64,000 nucleotides of DNA, from contig JALNQF010000194.1 of NCBI GenBank assembly GCA_028456385.1, positions 16,136-80,135 on the forward strand, read 5' to 3'. The notes beneath the pieces were generated by a model. It worked only from the letters and a program-made list of their open reading frames with translations. It ran no database searches and was not told the DNA's origin. The DNA is from Ophiosphaerella korrae (Eukaryota; Ascomycota; Dothideomycetes; Pleosporales; Phaeosphaeriaceae). Position 1 is the first letter of the stretch. Each line of letters starts with the position of its first letter. Both the position numbers and the translations under genes were made by a program. Positions 46,722-59,400 of this stretch are shown here, in pieces.

Positions 46722-47835
46722 TATGTAAGCTTTACACTATATATACACTAGCTATTAGTAGATTAAGGATTATATATTAACGTATTAATAGAGCTTTAAA
46801 TTATAAAATAACCTAACTCTTTATACTTCTCGACTAAGTACTTAGGATAGGTAATACTTTCTAAGACGCTAGGAATTTCTAGTATATCTATACTACTAGC
46901 CGCTTAGCTAACCTCTAATTAGCTTTTCTACAAATACTTCTAGAAAGTAGTAGTAGCCTATATAGAGCTAGTAGCTATATAAGAGTCTCTATCCTCCTTA
47001 CTATTTTGTATTTATTTATCTAGCTATATAACCTATCTAACAAACTACTATATTTATTAACTACTTTAACTATCTGCGCTAGATATATATAAGAACTTAG
47101 ACCCTAAAGTAATATATATATTTACTAAGGTTTTTTAGATCTAAGTAGTCTATAAAAGATATTGTTAGAGGAAAACAAAATATAACAAGTAAAGGCTATA
47201 TAGTTAATATAAGAAGTATAGGCTTAGTTACTAATATACTCCCTTTAAGACTTTAGATATTAAGGAGTAAGAGGAAGTAGTCTATTAAGAGGTATATAAC
47301 GAAACTATATTAACTCTATTGTATTAACACTTTACTACTTAGATTACTATCTTATACAACCTATATTTTATATCTTAAGTAGCTATACTAGCGCAATCGC
47401 TATAGCCGCTATAGCCGTATTCTTCTATATAGATACAGCTTAACAAAATTTTATACTTTATACTACTATAGTAGTTACTATTTTAGAACCTACTCTAGTA
47501 CTTACCTACGCTATTATAGCTAAGTAAGCTAGAGTTTAATTAGCTTTAAAGCTATAAAGCCTATTAGAAGGAAATAGAGATATTAAAGAGTAAAATAGAG
47601 ATACTAAAATTAAGATTAAATAAGAGCAACCTAAAGTCTTCGTAGTTACGAAGCCCCCCTATCTTCTCTCTATATAGATATTATTAAAGATAAAGCTTAA
47701 CTCTAGTAGTATATTTTAATATAATATAATTACTTATTATATTAATAGTACTTAGTAATTAAACTAAGCTATAAATCCCTTCTAAGTAGAGCTTCCTAGG
47801 ACAACGTTTAGTAGAGCTATTGTTCTAGTAGTAAA
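46722..47835. repeat. diverged repeat block B (split partner of block A)
   Basis: The left end (46,722-46,857) and right end (47,690-47,835) correspond to the two halves of block A at 42,983-43,290. The intervening 830 bp contain the second copy of the coiled-coil coding repeat (47,480-47,720), so either block A lost this part or block B gained it. Confidence 0.55.
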
Positions 47836-48729
47836 CTTACGTTAGTAACAAAAGCCTATCTCCTTCCCCTATAAAGTAGAAAATATCGCTTCTATTATTA
47901 AATATATCTAAACCTTATATATATAGTAAAAAGTGTAGGCTTACTATAATAACTACTATACATGTTTGTTAAGGATGTTATTTATATACTACTAGACACT
48001 ATAGTAGCTACTAACCTTTAACTTATAGTAGCTAGTATTACCCTGTATAGTATAGAAAGGGTTACACTTCTAGCTACTTTAAAAAGTAGAAGTTATAGCT
48101 ATATCCTAATTTTTTTATCTTTAATTGCTATTAGGGCACATATTTTAATAGATCTCTTCTTCCTTGTAGAATAAATTCCTTCTAGCAACCCTAATTAATT
48201 AAGTTACCTATTTTTAAGTACACGTATACCTTTACTATTGTACTCTACTATATTAGAGTGTTAGTATATAGAGTTTATATATCTTAGGCCTAAGTCTATC
48301 TATATAGGAAAATATAAAAATAGCTAGTTGTTATTACTATTATAATTACTTTAAGCTATCTTATAGAAGTAGTATACTACACTATTTATTATAGCCTACT
48401 AGTCCCTTAACTAACTATATTTTACGCTATTAGTATAGTAATTATATAGATAGCTATAGCTCTTACGCTACTCTTAAAAGAGCTGTATTTATTTATATAT
48501 ATTAGAGCCTTCGCCTTAGATAGCTTATTTTAAGTAGTCCTCTTTATTTTGTTTAGGCCTTAGCTCTTAAAAAGAGTACTCTTTTCTAGTATAAGAGGTA
48601 GTATATATACTATATTAGTATTATACGTTTAGCGTATCTCTTATCTTTCTTAAGAGCAAAGCAATATAGATAAAGAGATATTTCTACTTATTGCGAATTC
48701 TAGTACTAGACAAGATTAAAGCAATACTT

Positions 48730-50460
48730 AGCCCGCCTTTAAAGAGTTTATCCTTCTCTATCTTTATCCTAAAGATAATAGGTACTTTACCTTTTACGTT
48801 ACTATTAGTTTTATTATCCTATTAGCGGGACGCTTTATAAACATAGTAATACCTTAAGAACTAAGTATAATTATAGACAAGATTATTCTTTAGTCTAGTA
48901 TTATGCTATAGAAAAACATTACTACGCTAGCTAGCTACTATTTATTTAATAGCGTACTAGACAGCGTCGACTACTACGTAAGTACCTATCTATAATTATC
49001 TACTTATTTCTCGATCTCTTTAGTAGCTTTCTTACACGTTATAAGATTATCTACAGACTTCTATACTAACAAAAATTTAGTAGAAACTAATAAATCTATT
49101 AACTAAGCCTAATCGCTTAGTACTGTACTTAACGAGATTTTCTTTAGCCTCGTCCTAACGCTTCTAGACATTGCTGTTACACTTGTATATTTAGTACTTA
49201 AGTTTAGTGCGTATATAGCTTTACTAGTTATTAGCTTTATACTATTCTATAGGCTTATTAGATATCTTAGTATTAAATAGACTAAGCCTAAGCGTACTTA
49301 ATAGGTAGACAACGTTTATAAAGCTTCTTATACTTCTATAGAATCTCTTTAACTATATAAAGTTATTATTTCTTTTAACTAAATCTAATCCTAGTATACG
49401 CGATTTAAGTAGGATCTTAAGGCAACTAATAAAAATTACCTAGGCTATAACTATTTCTCTACAATTTAGAGCTTTATTTAAGATATTATATCTAATTAAA
49501 GTTTAGTAATTAGCTATGCCTTTATTATGTAGTATATTGTTTACTACTTAAGCTTAGTTAGGAGTTTTGTTTTATTTATATCCTATTAGAAGAATATTAC
49601 TAGCTTAACTAAGAGGATAGTAAATTCTTACTAAACTATAAGTATAGCGCTTGTTAACACTAAAAGAATCCTTTAATTACTACGTAAAAAGCCCTCTATA
49701 CTAGACAAGAAAGGAGAAGAGCTCTATTCTAGTAAGTTCGAGATTAACTTTTATAATATTAGCTTTTCCTACAACTATAAAACAATCCTTAAGGGTATAA
49801 CTTTTACTATAGAAGCTAACTAAACGATAGTAATTGTAGGCTTATCTAGTAGTAAAAAAACTACAATACTTTATCTAATACTTTAGCTCTTCGACCCTAG
49901 TAAAGGAGAAATTATAATAAATAGCTATAAGCTAAGCTCTATATTACTATCTAGTTTTCGAGAAGCTATTAGTATAGTATATTAATAGCTAGAACTATTT
50001 AATATATCTATTGCTAATAACGTACGATTAGGTAGAAATTTTTATTAGGCGGATATAGAGATAATATATAGGAAAGCTTGTATCTACAATAAAATCGTGT
50101 CCTTTCTAGATAGCTATAGGTTTATAGTTAGTAAAGGAGGCGTTTACTTCTTTAGTAGTTAACGCTAATATATTATAATTACTCGTATTATACTCTAGAA
50201 TCTATCTATTATCTTATTAAACAAAGCTACTTCTATAGTTAATAATATTATAGAGCTAGGTATCTAAGAGGCTCTTAGAAGTCTTAGCTTAAGGTAAACT
50301 ATAGTAATAGTTGTATACTATATATCTACTATTACTAAAGTAGATAAGATTGTAGTAGTTAGAGATAGCTAGGTTATTAACTAAGGAACGTATAGCAAGC
50401 TATTAAAGAAGAGAAGATTATATAAAGAGCTCTAGGAAATATTAAAAGAGTTCTCTATAT
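48730..50460 (+). pseudogene. ABC half-transporter (ABCB/HMT1-ATM1 type) relic (RIP-degraded)
   Basis: Plus-strand frame readable over about 570 codons with TAA/TAG only. A hydrophobic region with several membrane-segment-like stretches (48,730-49,650) precedes a nucleotide-binding domain. Walker A survives as Gly-Leu-Ser-Ser-Ser-Lys-Lys-Thr-Thr near 49,839-49,866 (two Gly changed). The signature motif near 50,148-50,168 has lost its Gly residues and its Gln is a stop. Walker B near 50,210 has lost its Asp-Glu to Asn-Lys. The H-loop near 50,310 has Tyr for His. All are G-to-A or C-to-T outcomes. The single membrane-plus-NBD layout and a pre-membrane motif ending Tyr-Pro-Lys-Asp-Asn fit vacuolar or mitochondrial half-transporters (HMT1/ATM1 group). 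It is certainly non-functional. Confidence 0.8.
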
Positions 50461-53400
50461 AACACTATTAAATATTATTAAGATACGTAGAGCTAAACCC
50501 CCTAGAACTAACCTCCTATCTTTTAGTTAAATAGCTTAAGATCTACTCCTTTCTATATATATTCTCCTTATAGGTACCTTCTATAAAGGCTCTAGTTAGC
50601 AAAGTAGGTTAAAGTAGGTAATAGTTAGATAAACTATAAATCTCGTCTAGCTTAAATTCGCTACTTAATATTAGATACTAAAGAATATATTAAAGTCTAC
50701 TTCTTACTTTGTAATAATATTTTATAGGCAATAATTTTATATTTCCTAGTACTTTATATACTATACTTTTACTATATATTAAAGATGTGTGTATTAGTAG
50801 TGTACTTTCGTGTAGTTGCATATATTTAGTAGGAGATGTAAGGAAGTATAACTCTACACTATAGAGGAATTAGTTACTTTATACTAAAAAAAAAATTACA
50901 ATAGAATAGATATTAGGCAGCGCTCTCTATAAGATATTAGGCTCGCTTACCTTAGATATATAGGCTCTCTCCTATTATAGTAAGATTAAGTATTATATAC
51001 AAGAAGCTACTTAATATTCTATAGCTAGGTAATTTTTGTAGCTTAATTTAAGTACACTATTTTAAGTAAGTACGAGCCTATAAGCTTTAGTTATAAATAG
51101 CTAAGTTATACTTAAGCTATAAAGAGGTCTATTTTCTTTTTAGTATACAAAGCTAATTAGATATAGAGCTAAAGTATTATAGCTTAGTTTAGGCTGTAAC
51201 CCCCCCTTCTTCTATTCTATCTCTTATCTTTTATCCGTTTAACTCTTACTATATCTACGTTTAACGCCCTTAACTATAAACTAGGCTTTAAATATAGTCT
51301 AGAACTAATAGAAATCTAGTACAAACTATTCTAAGAGTTTATAAAAGTTAAAGTTAAAACTATAAAATTAAAGCTTATTGTTTACGTACTAGAAGAGATT
51401 GTAACTAGTTAGGTCTAGATATTATACAATGTCTACGTCTTTTAGTATAGAAGTAGTATAGTACGTTACTATCTCTATTTCTTTATAAAGTAGTATCTAA
51501 TAATTTATAGCTTACTAGAGACGTAGAGTATAAATAATAGCTCTAAGAGCACCTAAGTAGTATTATTAGTTAAAGATTAGTATTTATCTTACTATAGTAT
51601 TACCTTATACTAGAGAGCAGTAGTAAGGAGATTAAAGAGGATATACCTAATCTTAGGTACTTCCTTAGTAACAGCTTAATTAATATCTATCTCTTAGAGA
51701 AACTCCCTAATATAAAGGTATATTTCTTACTCTAAGATATTGTTTATAGTAGCGTAAGCGCAAGTAGCTATATAGAGTAGACTAATTAGGTTAAGTAGGA
51801 TAGGTTAGACAACGTTAAAGTTAGGATTAACTTAATACTATTGTATTATCTTATATAGAGTTAATATATACGTAATACTAATAATAAATACTATAATATT
51901 AAGCTAATAAAAGAAGAGCTTAAGTAGATTACTCTAGATTAGCTAGATAAAGCTATTATTAAGCGTAGATCTAGGGAAAAGGTACGTAGTAGGATCCTAC
52001 TAGATTATATAGGTAGTCTACCCTTTACTATATACGTAACCTACGTAGTTACTAGAGATAAAGGAAGTAAGAAATTTATTATATCTTTCTAGCAGCTACT
52101 CTAGAACTGCTTAAGCCCCCTTAATTATATTAGAGCCTAGTCTAAACTAGAGCCTAAGCCTAATATAGCTATAATATTAGGAGAGGAAAATAGGTATATT
52201 TATATTCTCCTAAGTAAGATAGTAAAGAGAATTAGGAAAGAGGGATTAGCTGCTCTTAATCTTAAGATAGATCTAGGGTAAGAGTACTTTATACTTAGGT
52301 ATACGCTATAAGAGCTAAGGTCTCCTCTAAGCTACTACCTATATATTAACTTTGTTTATAAAATAGAAGACTATAATTATAAACTTTAAGACACGCGTAA
52401 GATAAAAAGATTTATTAAGGTAAAGTATAGGAAAGAGTATATTTATAGCGAGGAAGTTCTAGGTAAGAGTTATAGCTTTAATATTATTAAGACCTATAAC
52501 TAGCTTTAGGTCTACAAAAACTATATGTGCGCATTTATTTAAAACCGTAGAGCTTCTCTACGCCTATAATATTAGAGATATAATGTAAATCTTTAAAAAC
52601 GTCTAAGTAACTAAGATATTAGTACTACTAATAAGAAAAAGCAATTTAGCTACTATTAATCTACTATAAGTACAGTGTACAATTCCCTACTATTTTTCTA
52701 ACTTATCTAGTTCAATTCTAGTAGCTTATAAACTTAAGAGTAAGAGGGTCTAGTAATAACGTAGATAGCAATAATAATTATAAGAAAAGGCTTAGGGTAG
52801 TAGAGAGAATAATAGCTCGATAGCTTACGTATAAAAGCTAATAAGCTTATACTTTAATAGCTAAAGACGTAGACTAAGCTACGTAATTAGAATATTAAGT
52901 TAAGCCCTAAGTTTCTTTTACTCTCTTGTTATAGTAGACCCTTTATAAGACCTTTTAGTAGCCTTATAGACGTCTTAGATTAGTATCTCTACTTTGTAGT
53001 CTATACTATGTAACTATATATACTATAAAGAAACTTAATAGTCGAGTCTAGTAGTATACTTAAGTCTTAGCTAAAGAAAGTAATACTACTTTATAAAGTA
53101 CTTTACCTCCTTACTTTTACTCTTTAGATTATTGTATCTATATATTGTTAGATTATAACAAGATATTAAAGTAAAATATATAAGTAAAGAGTTATAGGTT
53201 CTTTAAGGCTTATAAACTACTTCTATCCTAATAGGAAGAGTAGAGAGAAGTTATAAGGATCTACTTTACTTACAGGAAACGTAAGTAGTATTATTAGGCT
53301 ACCTAAGTATAAAGATAGATAGTTTAAATTAAGACTATAATTAATATATATCTTAAGATAATCCTTTAAGGTCCTTATTAGTGTAGTTAATTTACCTTAA

Positions 53401-56400
53401 ATTATCTAAGTTAACACTCTAGTCTTATAGGTAGGTCCTAATCCTTTGCGTAGGGGCTAGTTAGCTTCGTTACTTAGCTTCTACGTCTGCTTCTATACCT
53501 AATTGCGTATTATCTCTTTTTTCTCTTTCTCTATTACTATTACAAATACCTTAGCAAACTACATGTAAATTGTCTACTATTTAGCTATTAGTAAATAAAA
53601 AGTGTCCTTGTTTTAGTTAAGTTTCTTAAGAAGGCCTCTTATAGTATTAGAAATGTCTTGTTTAACTCTAGTATTAGCTAAACTATAGACTAGGTCTTCT
53701 AGTTAAGTAAGTAAGTAGATATATCTAAGAGTATAGTTAGAACATTATATAATTATCTAAATAATTCGCGCCCTTCTCTTAAGTAACAATCTATAGTCCT
53801 TATCTTTTAGGGCGTCTATAATAGATTCTTATATTAGAAGGCCTTCTACGTCTTTATATAATACTTCTTTTTCGCTAAGTATAGCTAATAAGTATACTTC
53901 CTTATTATATAATTCCTCTAGTAATAGACTAGGACTACTTAGCACTAGGTTTTGCAAAGACTTACTAACAAGGACTTTATAGTAATTTGTAACGATAATA
54001 GTGTTAAGTAGTTTCTAAAGGTAGTAGCTATAGAGACTAAGGGGTTTACGTTTAGTTAGGTAGAATCCTAGGTACTTCTCTAGTGCTAGATAGTACATAA
54101 GAGTGCAAGATGCGTTATTAGGATTATAGAGATACTACTTTAATTAGCTTAGTAAGCGCGCTATATAAATAAGCGTACTAGTTTAGCTTTATACTAAATC
54201 TTACGTCCTTAGTCTAGATTATAGTTTATACTCTTTTCTAGCGCTAAAGCCTATTTTGCTATAAAAACTTTATCTACGCTAAAGGAGATAAACTATATAG
54301 TATGTTAATCGAAGATACTAAAAACCTAGTAATTCTTTTTAACTTTAGTTAAAGCCTAGTTAGAGCAATTAACGTAGAAGGGAAAGATAAGCCTATCTTT
54401 ATACTAAAGGCTATTAAAAGTGTCTAGTAATAGTATACTTAGTTTAAGCCTAAGAGATTTAATAATAGTAAACTAGGTATTATAGTAAATCTATAGAAGT
54501 ATACGTAAGATACTACTACTTATCTATTAGCGCGAGAGAAATATTTAGAGCGTCTTCTCCTATTATTTAATAGTTAGACAGCCTAGAAGATTAGAAGGGG
54601 CCCCTTTTTTTATAGAAAAAGTAATTAAGCTATTAATATCCTTTATAGGATCTAGGTCTACTAGAGGTAAGTATATAATAGGCGCGACTCTATTATTACC
54701 TACTACGCTTAGCTTGTCGTCTAATATATAAATAGTAAGTACTACTTTTAGTTAGTAATGTAGAGTAGAGCGCTTAGTTAGTAGTTCTAAAACTTTCCTA
54801 TTACTTAATAGGATCTAAAAGTCCTCCTTAGTTACTACGTTAGGACTACAGGACTTATTATACTATATATAGCCTATTAGTATATCTAGCTTGTCTAGCT
54901 CTTATTTAAACTTAAAGTTAATAGCTACTACTAAATTCTTCTTATAGTTCTTAACCTAATAGTACGTATCGTATAATATAACTATTATCTTACTAGGATA
55001 TTATCTAATAATAGAGTACTTAATACCCCTCTTACGTAGCTATCTTAAGCTAAGTAAAATATCAAGGTAATAAGTAAATTAAGTATAGGACTTATACTTT
55101 AGGAACTCCTTCTAGAGGTATAATTCTAAGTTAGTCTTACTACCTAAATAGATAAGTAGCTAGTCTTTTAAGGCGCCTACAAGTAGTAAGTTAACTAACT
55201 CTATCTTACTATCTTTAATATGTAAATTAGTAGGCGTCTTGTAGTAAGTACTAATATACTAATAAAGTGTATTAATACCTAGAAGATTACCTTTACCTTG
55301 CTTTACTAACTTAGCCCTAAGATATATAAGATAGGTATACTTAAGAGGGTAAATTAGAGTACTAATATAGTAGCCTAACTAGCCTAAAAGAGGACTATTA
55401 ATTGTATCCTAGAAATCTTACTTAGGATTCTTATAGTATAAATGCGGCGTAGGTATAGAAAGGTCTAGAAAGATAAAACCCTCCTTTAGCTATATACAAA
55501 ACGAGTTTACAACGTCTTTAGTCTTCTAGTAGTATTAGAACCCTAGAATTTTACCTTCCTATAGCTTTATAAGGCGTCGTAATACTTTATTCTAGTCTAC
55601 TATAAGTAGCGACTTTATATTTAGGATTAAATAGCTATACTTATTTACGCTCCTTTTTCCTAGAGCCTTTCTTACTTTATTAATAGTATAGACTATATTA
55701 TTTACTAGATTAGTAGCCTTATATGTAAATTACAAGGCCTTAGTATCTTCTTTAGCTATTACTATAATTATTGTTAGTACTTTTACTATAAGGACTTTCT
55801 AAACTCTAGATAGTAGTAGAACAACTATAGTCTAGGATTTGTTTTCGTCTTCTAGTTCTCTATTAATAGCCTCTATCTTAGTAGTATACAAGGCTAACGC
55901 CTTCTACCTAGATATAATATTACGTTAGGTAGCGTTCTAAGTAGCTAACTTAGCTTCCTATAATACTTGTAGCAAGAGTCTATCTTTACGTAGCCTTAGG
56001 CTGCTCTTTAACCTCTTTACTTTAAGCTTAATACTTAAAAAGATTATATATAATTTGTTATAGTTTAGGTTATAAACTTAGACTATACTACGCCTAGGCT
56101 TTAGTCGTACGCTTAAACTTATTAGAAGCTAAGACGTAGTAAGCTTTAGAGTAATAGCAGCCTCTAGTATAGAGACTATTTTATTAAGAGTAGAATGTAA
56201 CAATTTAGTATTCTCTAAAATTCTAGAGAGATTAGGGCAGTATATAGTATTATATATAATAGTTTTAAGGCGTAAGGCTATAATATACCTAGAAGTAGTG
56301 CTAAGCCTTAGTAGAAGCGTTAGCTAATTAGCACTCGTTTGCTAGTACAAATAACTAACTACCTACTATCTATACTAGTAAACAAGTACTAATTAGCTAG

Positions 56401-59400
56401 CGCTTCTATATAAGTAATTCTACAGCTACGTAACAAAGTTTATTTCTACTTTATACGAGACGCGTTAACTACTATTCTTACTTATACTTTCTACTTAACT
56501 AGCCTCTATAACCTAGCTACTTTACGTCTCTTAATAATTACGTAATACTAAGTACGCTAGTCTTCCTATTTCTACATATATACTCTATAATCTAGTAGGT
56601 TATCTTTGTTTAAAGGTTTTACTATAAACACTAAGCCCGCTTTAAGAAATATAGTATAGCCTTCTCTAACTTATACTATATATTACTAATAAGGACAAAG
56701 CTAGAGAATTAATTAACGCGCTTAACTATATACCTCTCGCTATTACGTATTTAATAGATTTTATTAAATAGAGAGTATTATATATATAGATATTAAAAGA
56801 GTTAATTAAAGTAACTATAACGCTGTAAAGAGATAAGGATAAGAAGGCTAACTTTAATAATAATTTTAATACCCTAACTAGCTTTTCTCTAGTTAAAATA
56901 AGCGTAGATAGATAAGTTTAAGATATAGTATAAATATAACTTTTTAGAAAGAAATCTATAAAGCCTCTATTCTTATACCTAAATTTGCTACTACTTTCTT
57001 AGGAGTAGCTAGTACTTAGATAACTACAATCTCTTCTACTTACTATAGTCTACCCTACTAAAAGGAGTATCTAATCCTTAAGTAGCTACTAGCCCTTTAA
57101 TAAAGAAAGGTAATCTACTAATATTATAAGCTTTTACCTTACCTTGTTTTAGTAATATAGTAAACCTATTAGACGTTTCTATATAAACACGTATTTAGAA
57201 GTTTTAGTCTTTCCTAAAACAGGAAGGATTACTAATTAACTTAAGTATTAGCTAATTGTTTACCTAAAATCTAATAGAGCCTATTAATAATTTACTAAAT
57301 AGGGCCTTAAATACTAGATTACTACACTATATTAAGTATAGAATATACCCTGTAATTACGTACTTCTTGTTATACTTCTCTAGGGCCGAGTCTAATTTAA
57401 AGTAGAATAGAGAGGCAATTAAATAGTATACTACTTTATTAATACTTGTAGATAATTATTAATTCTTTTCTACTTTTAATATTAGCTTAAGGATACTTCT
57501 TGTATTATCTAGTCTTAGTTTAGTAGTTTTAAAATTAACACTAAGATAGTAAATTTTTAAGAGAATTTGCGTAGTAAGTCTAATAGACTTATAGGCTTAT
57601 CTTACTATCTTATCGCGTATTTTCTCTAGAATTAGATCCTAGATTTATACAAATATCTTATTCTTCTAAATATTATAGTAGTCTTCTGTAGAAGCTTTGT
57701 AATTATTCTATCCTAGTTTACTAGTACCTAAAGATATAACAAAGTTAGGCTCTTTAAGAAGAAGAAATATTACTAATACCTCTAAGAGTGCCTAAAGTAG
57801 TAGATTATTTTTAAGAGGCCTTATATCTTAGAATATACTAACTTTATTAATATGTTTTAGTAGAAAGAAACTATAGGGTATAGTTAGCTACTTAAGACAA
57901 AATAGGGAGGGTAAGACGTACCTAGGCGTAGTAGATATAGAACGTGCACTAGTACTTAGTTAGTTATTAGCTAGGTAGTAAGTTTAGTTAATCTTATATT
58001 TCCTAAAGTAGAACGTTCCTAAACCTATCCTTTAGCTTTATAATAGCCTTTTCTAGAAAGTTGTTAGAGAGATATCGTAGCTGTATATTTAAGACTTACC
58101 TTAATTACTATTGTATTTACTAACCCTATTATAATTAGTAAAAAACTAGTAAGATAGATAGTTACTAACTATAGCAACTAGTAAGCTAATCTTTATTCCT
58201 ATTAACGTTGTATAAGAGTAGTCTAGGATACTCTTGTTTGTAATCTAGTCTTTTAGTATAGTATTAACATTCTAAGCTAGGTATAGGCTGTTAGTAAAAT
58301 ATAATATCGCAATCTTAACTATATAGGAAATTAATAGAATATAAAAAGAAACCTGTCGTTTAAAGACCTATCCTACTATTTCTAAGAACGTTTTAATTAA
58401 CTCTTCTAGAGGTCGTTCTAGAATAAAGTAATTAATAGCGATAATTACACCTTTAGGGGTTAGTTCTACCTAAGGCTAGTACTAGAAAACTTACCTACAC
58501 TAACCTTAAAACTTACTATAATACACCTTTAAAGCGGAATTAGACTAAAGTAGTCTTAAATTAGCTTTATTACTATCAAGAGTATTATACTATACGTACT
58601 TCCTCTATTAATATATAAAACCCCTACTCTAGTAGTTAGGGGAGTTATCCTTATAGTTATATTATTTAGCATCTCCTAATTATAGAGGAAGCAATAGCAA
58701 ATTATAAAGACGTAAGGGTCGTCTTTGTAGTAATTCCTAAGTACTATAATACAATTTTTACAAATATAGTACCTATATAGTAAATAGTACTATAGCCTCC
58801 TACGTAGATAGTATAGACACGTACTACTACTCTTAATATAGCGCTATCTATATTAGAAGCGTATAAGGTTACTTCTATAAATTTTAACTATAGATTTTCT
58901 ACTACTAGAAATATATTATTAGAAATAGTAAATAAGGTTATTTTTAACTATATTAATAAAGCCGCTTTATAGGAAAATATTGTTTAACTCCTTAAAAGTA
59001 ATAGCCTAGGCTTTACTTACTTTATAGAAAATATTCTTATAAAGTATATTAAAGACCTTCTTAGGTTTAAAAGCTATACTAGAGTTAGATTAGTTAGATT
59101 CCTAGCACGAGTAGTACTTACTATACGTATTAAGAGGGTAACTATCTAGAAAGAGAGTTAAAGCGATAGATAGAGCTACAAATTCTATTAGCTAATTAGA
59201 AGACGTAATATATTTTAGGAAGTTTAGGAGATACTTATCTAGGTCTAATACTACTAGGTTTTAGGCCTATAATACCTTAATAAAATTAAATAGCTTATAA
59301 AGAGATTCTAGAAAATACCTACTTACGTATTTAAAGAGAGTAGTAAAATCGATTATAGAGAAAAGAGTTTACGTTTCTTTTCTACTCTTTTATACTTAAT

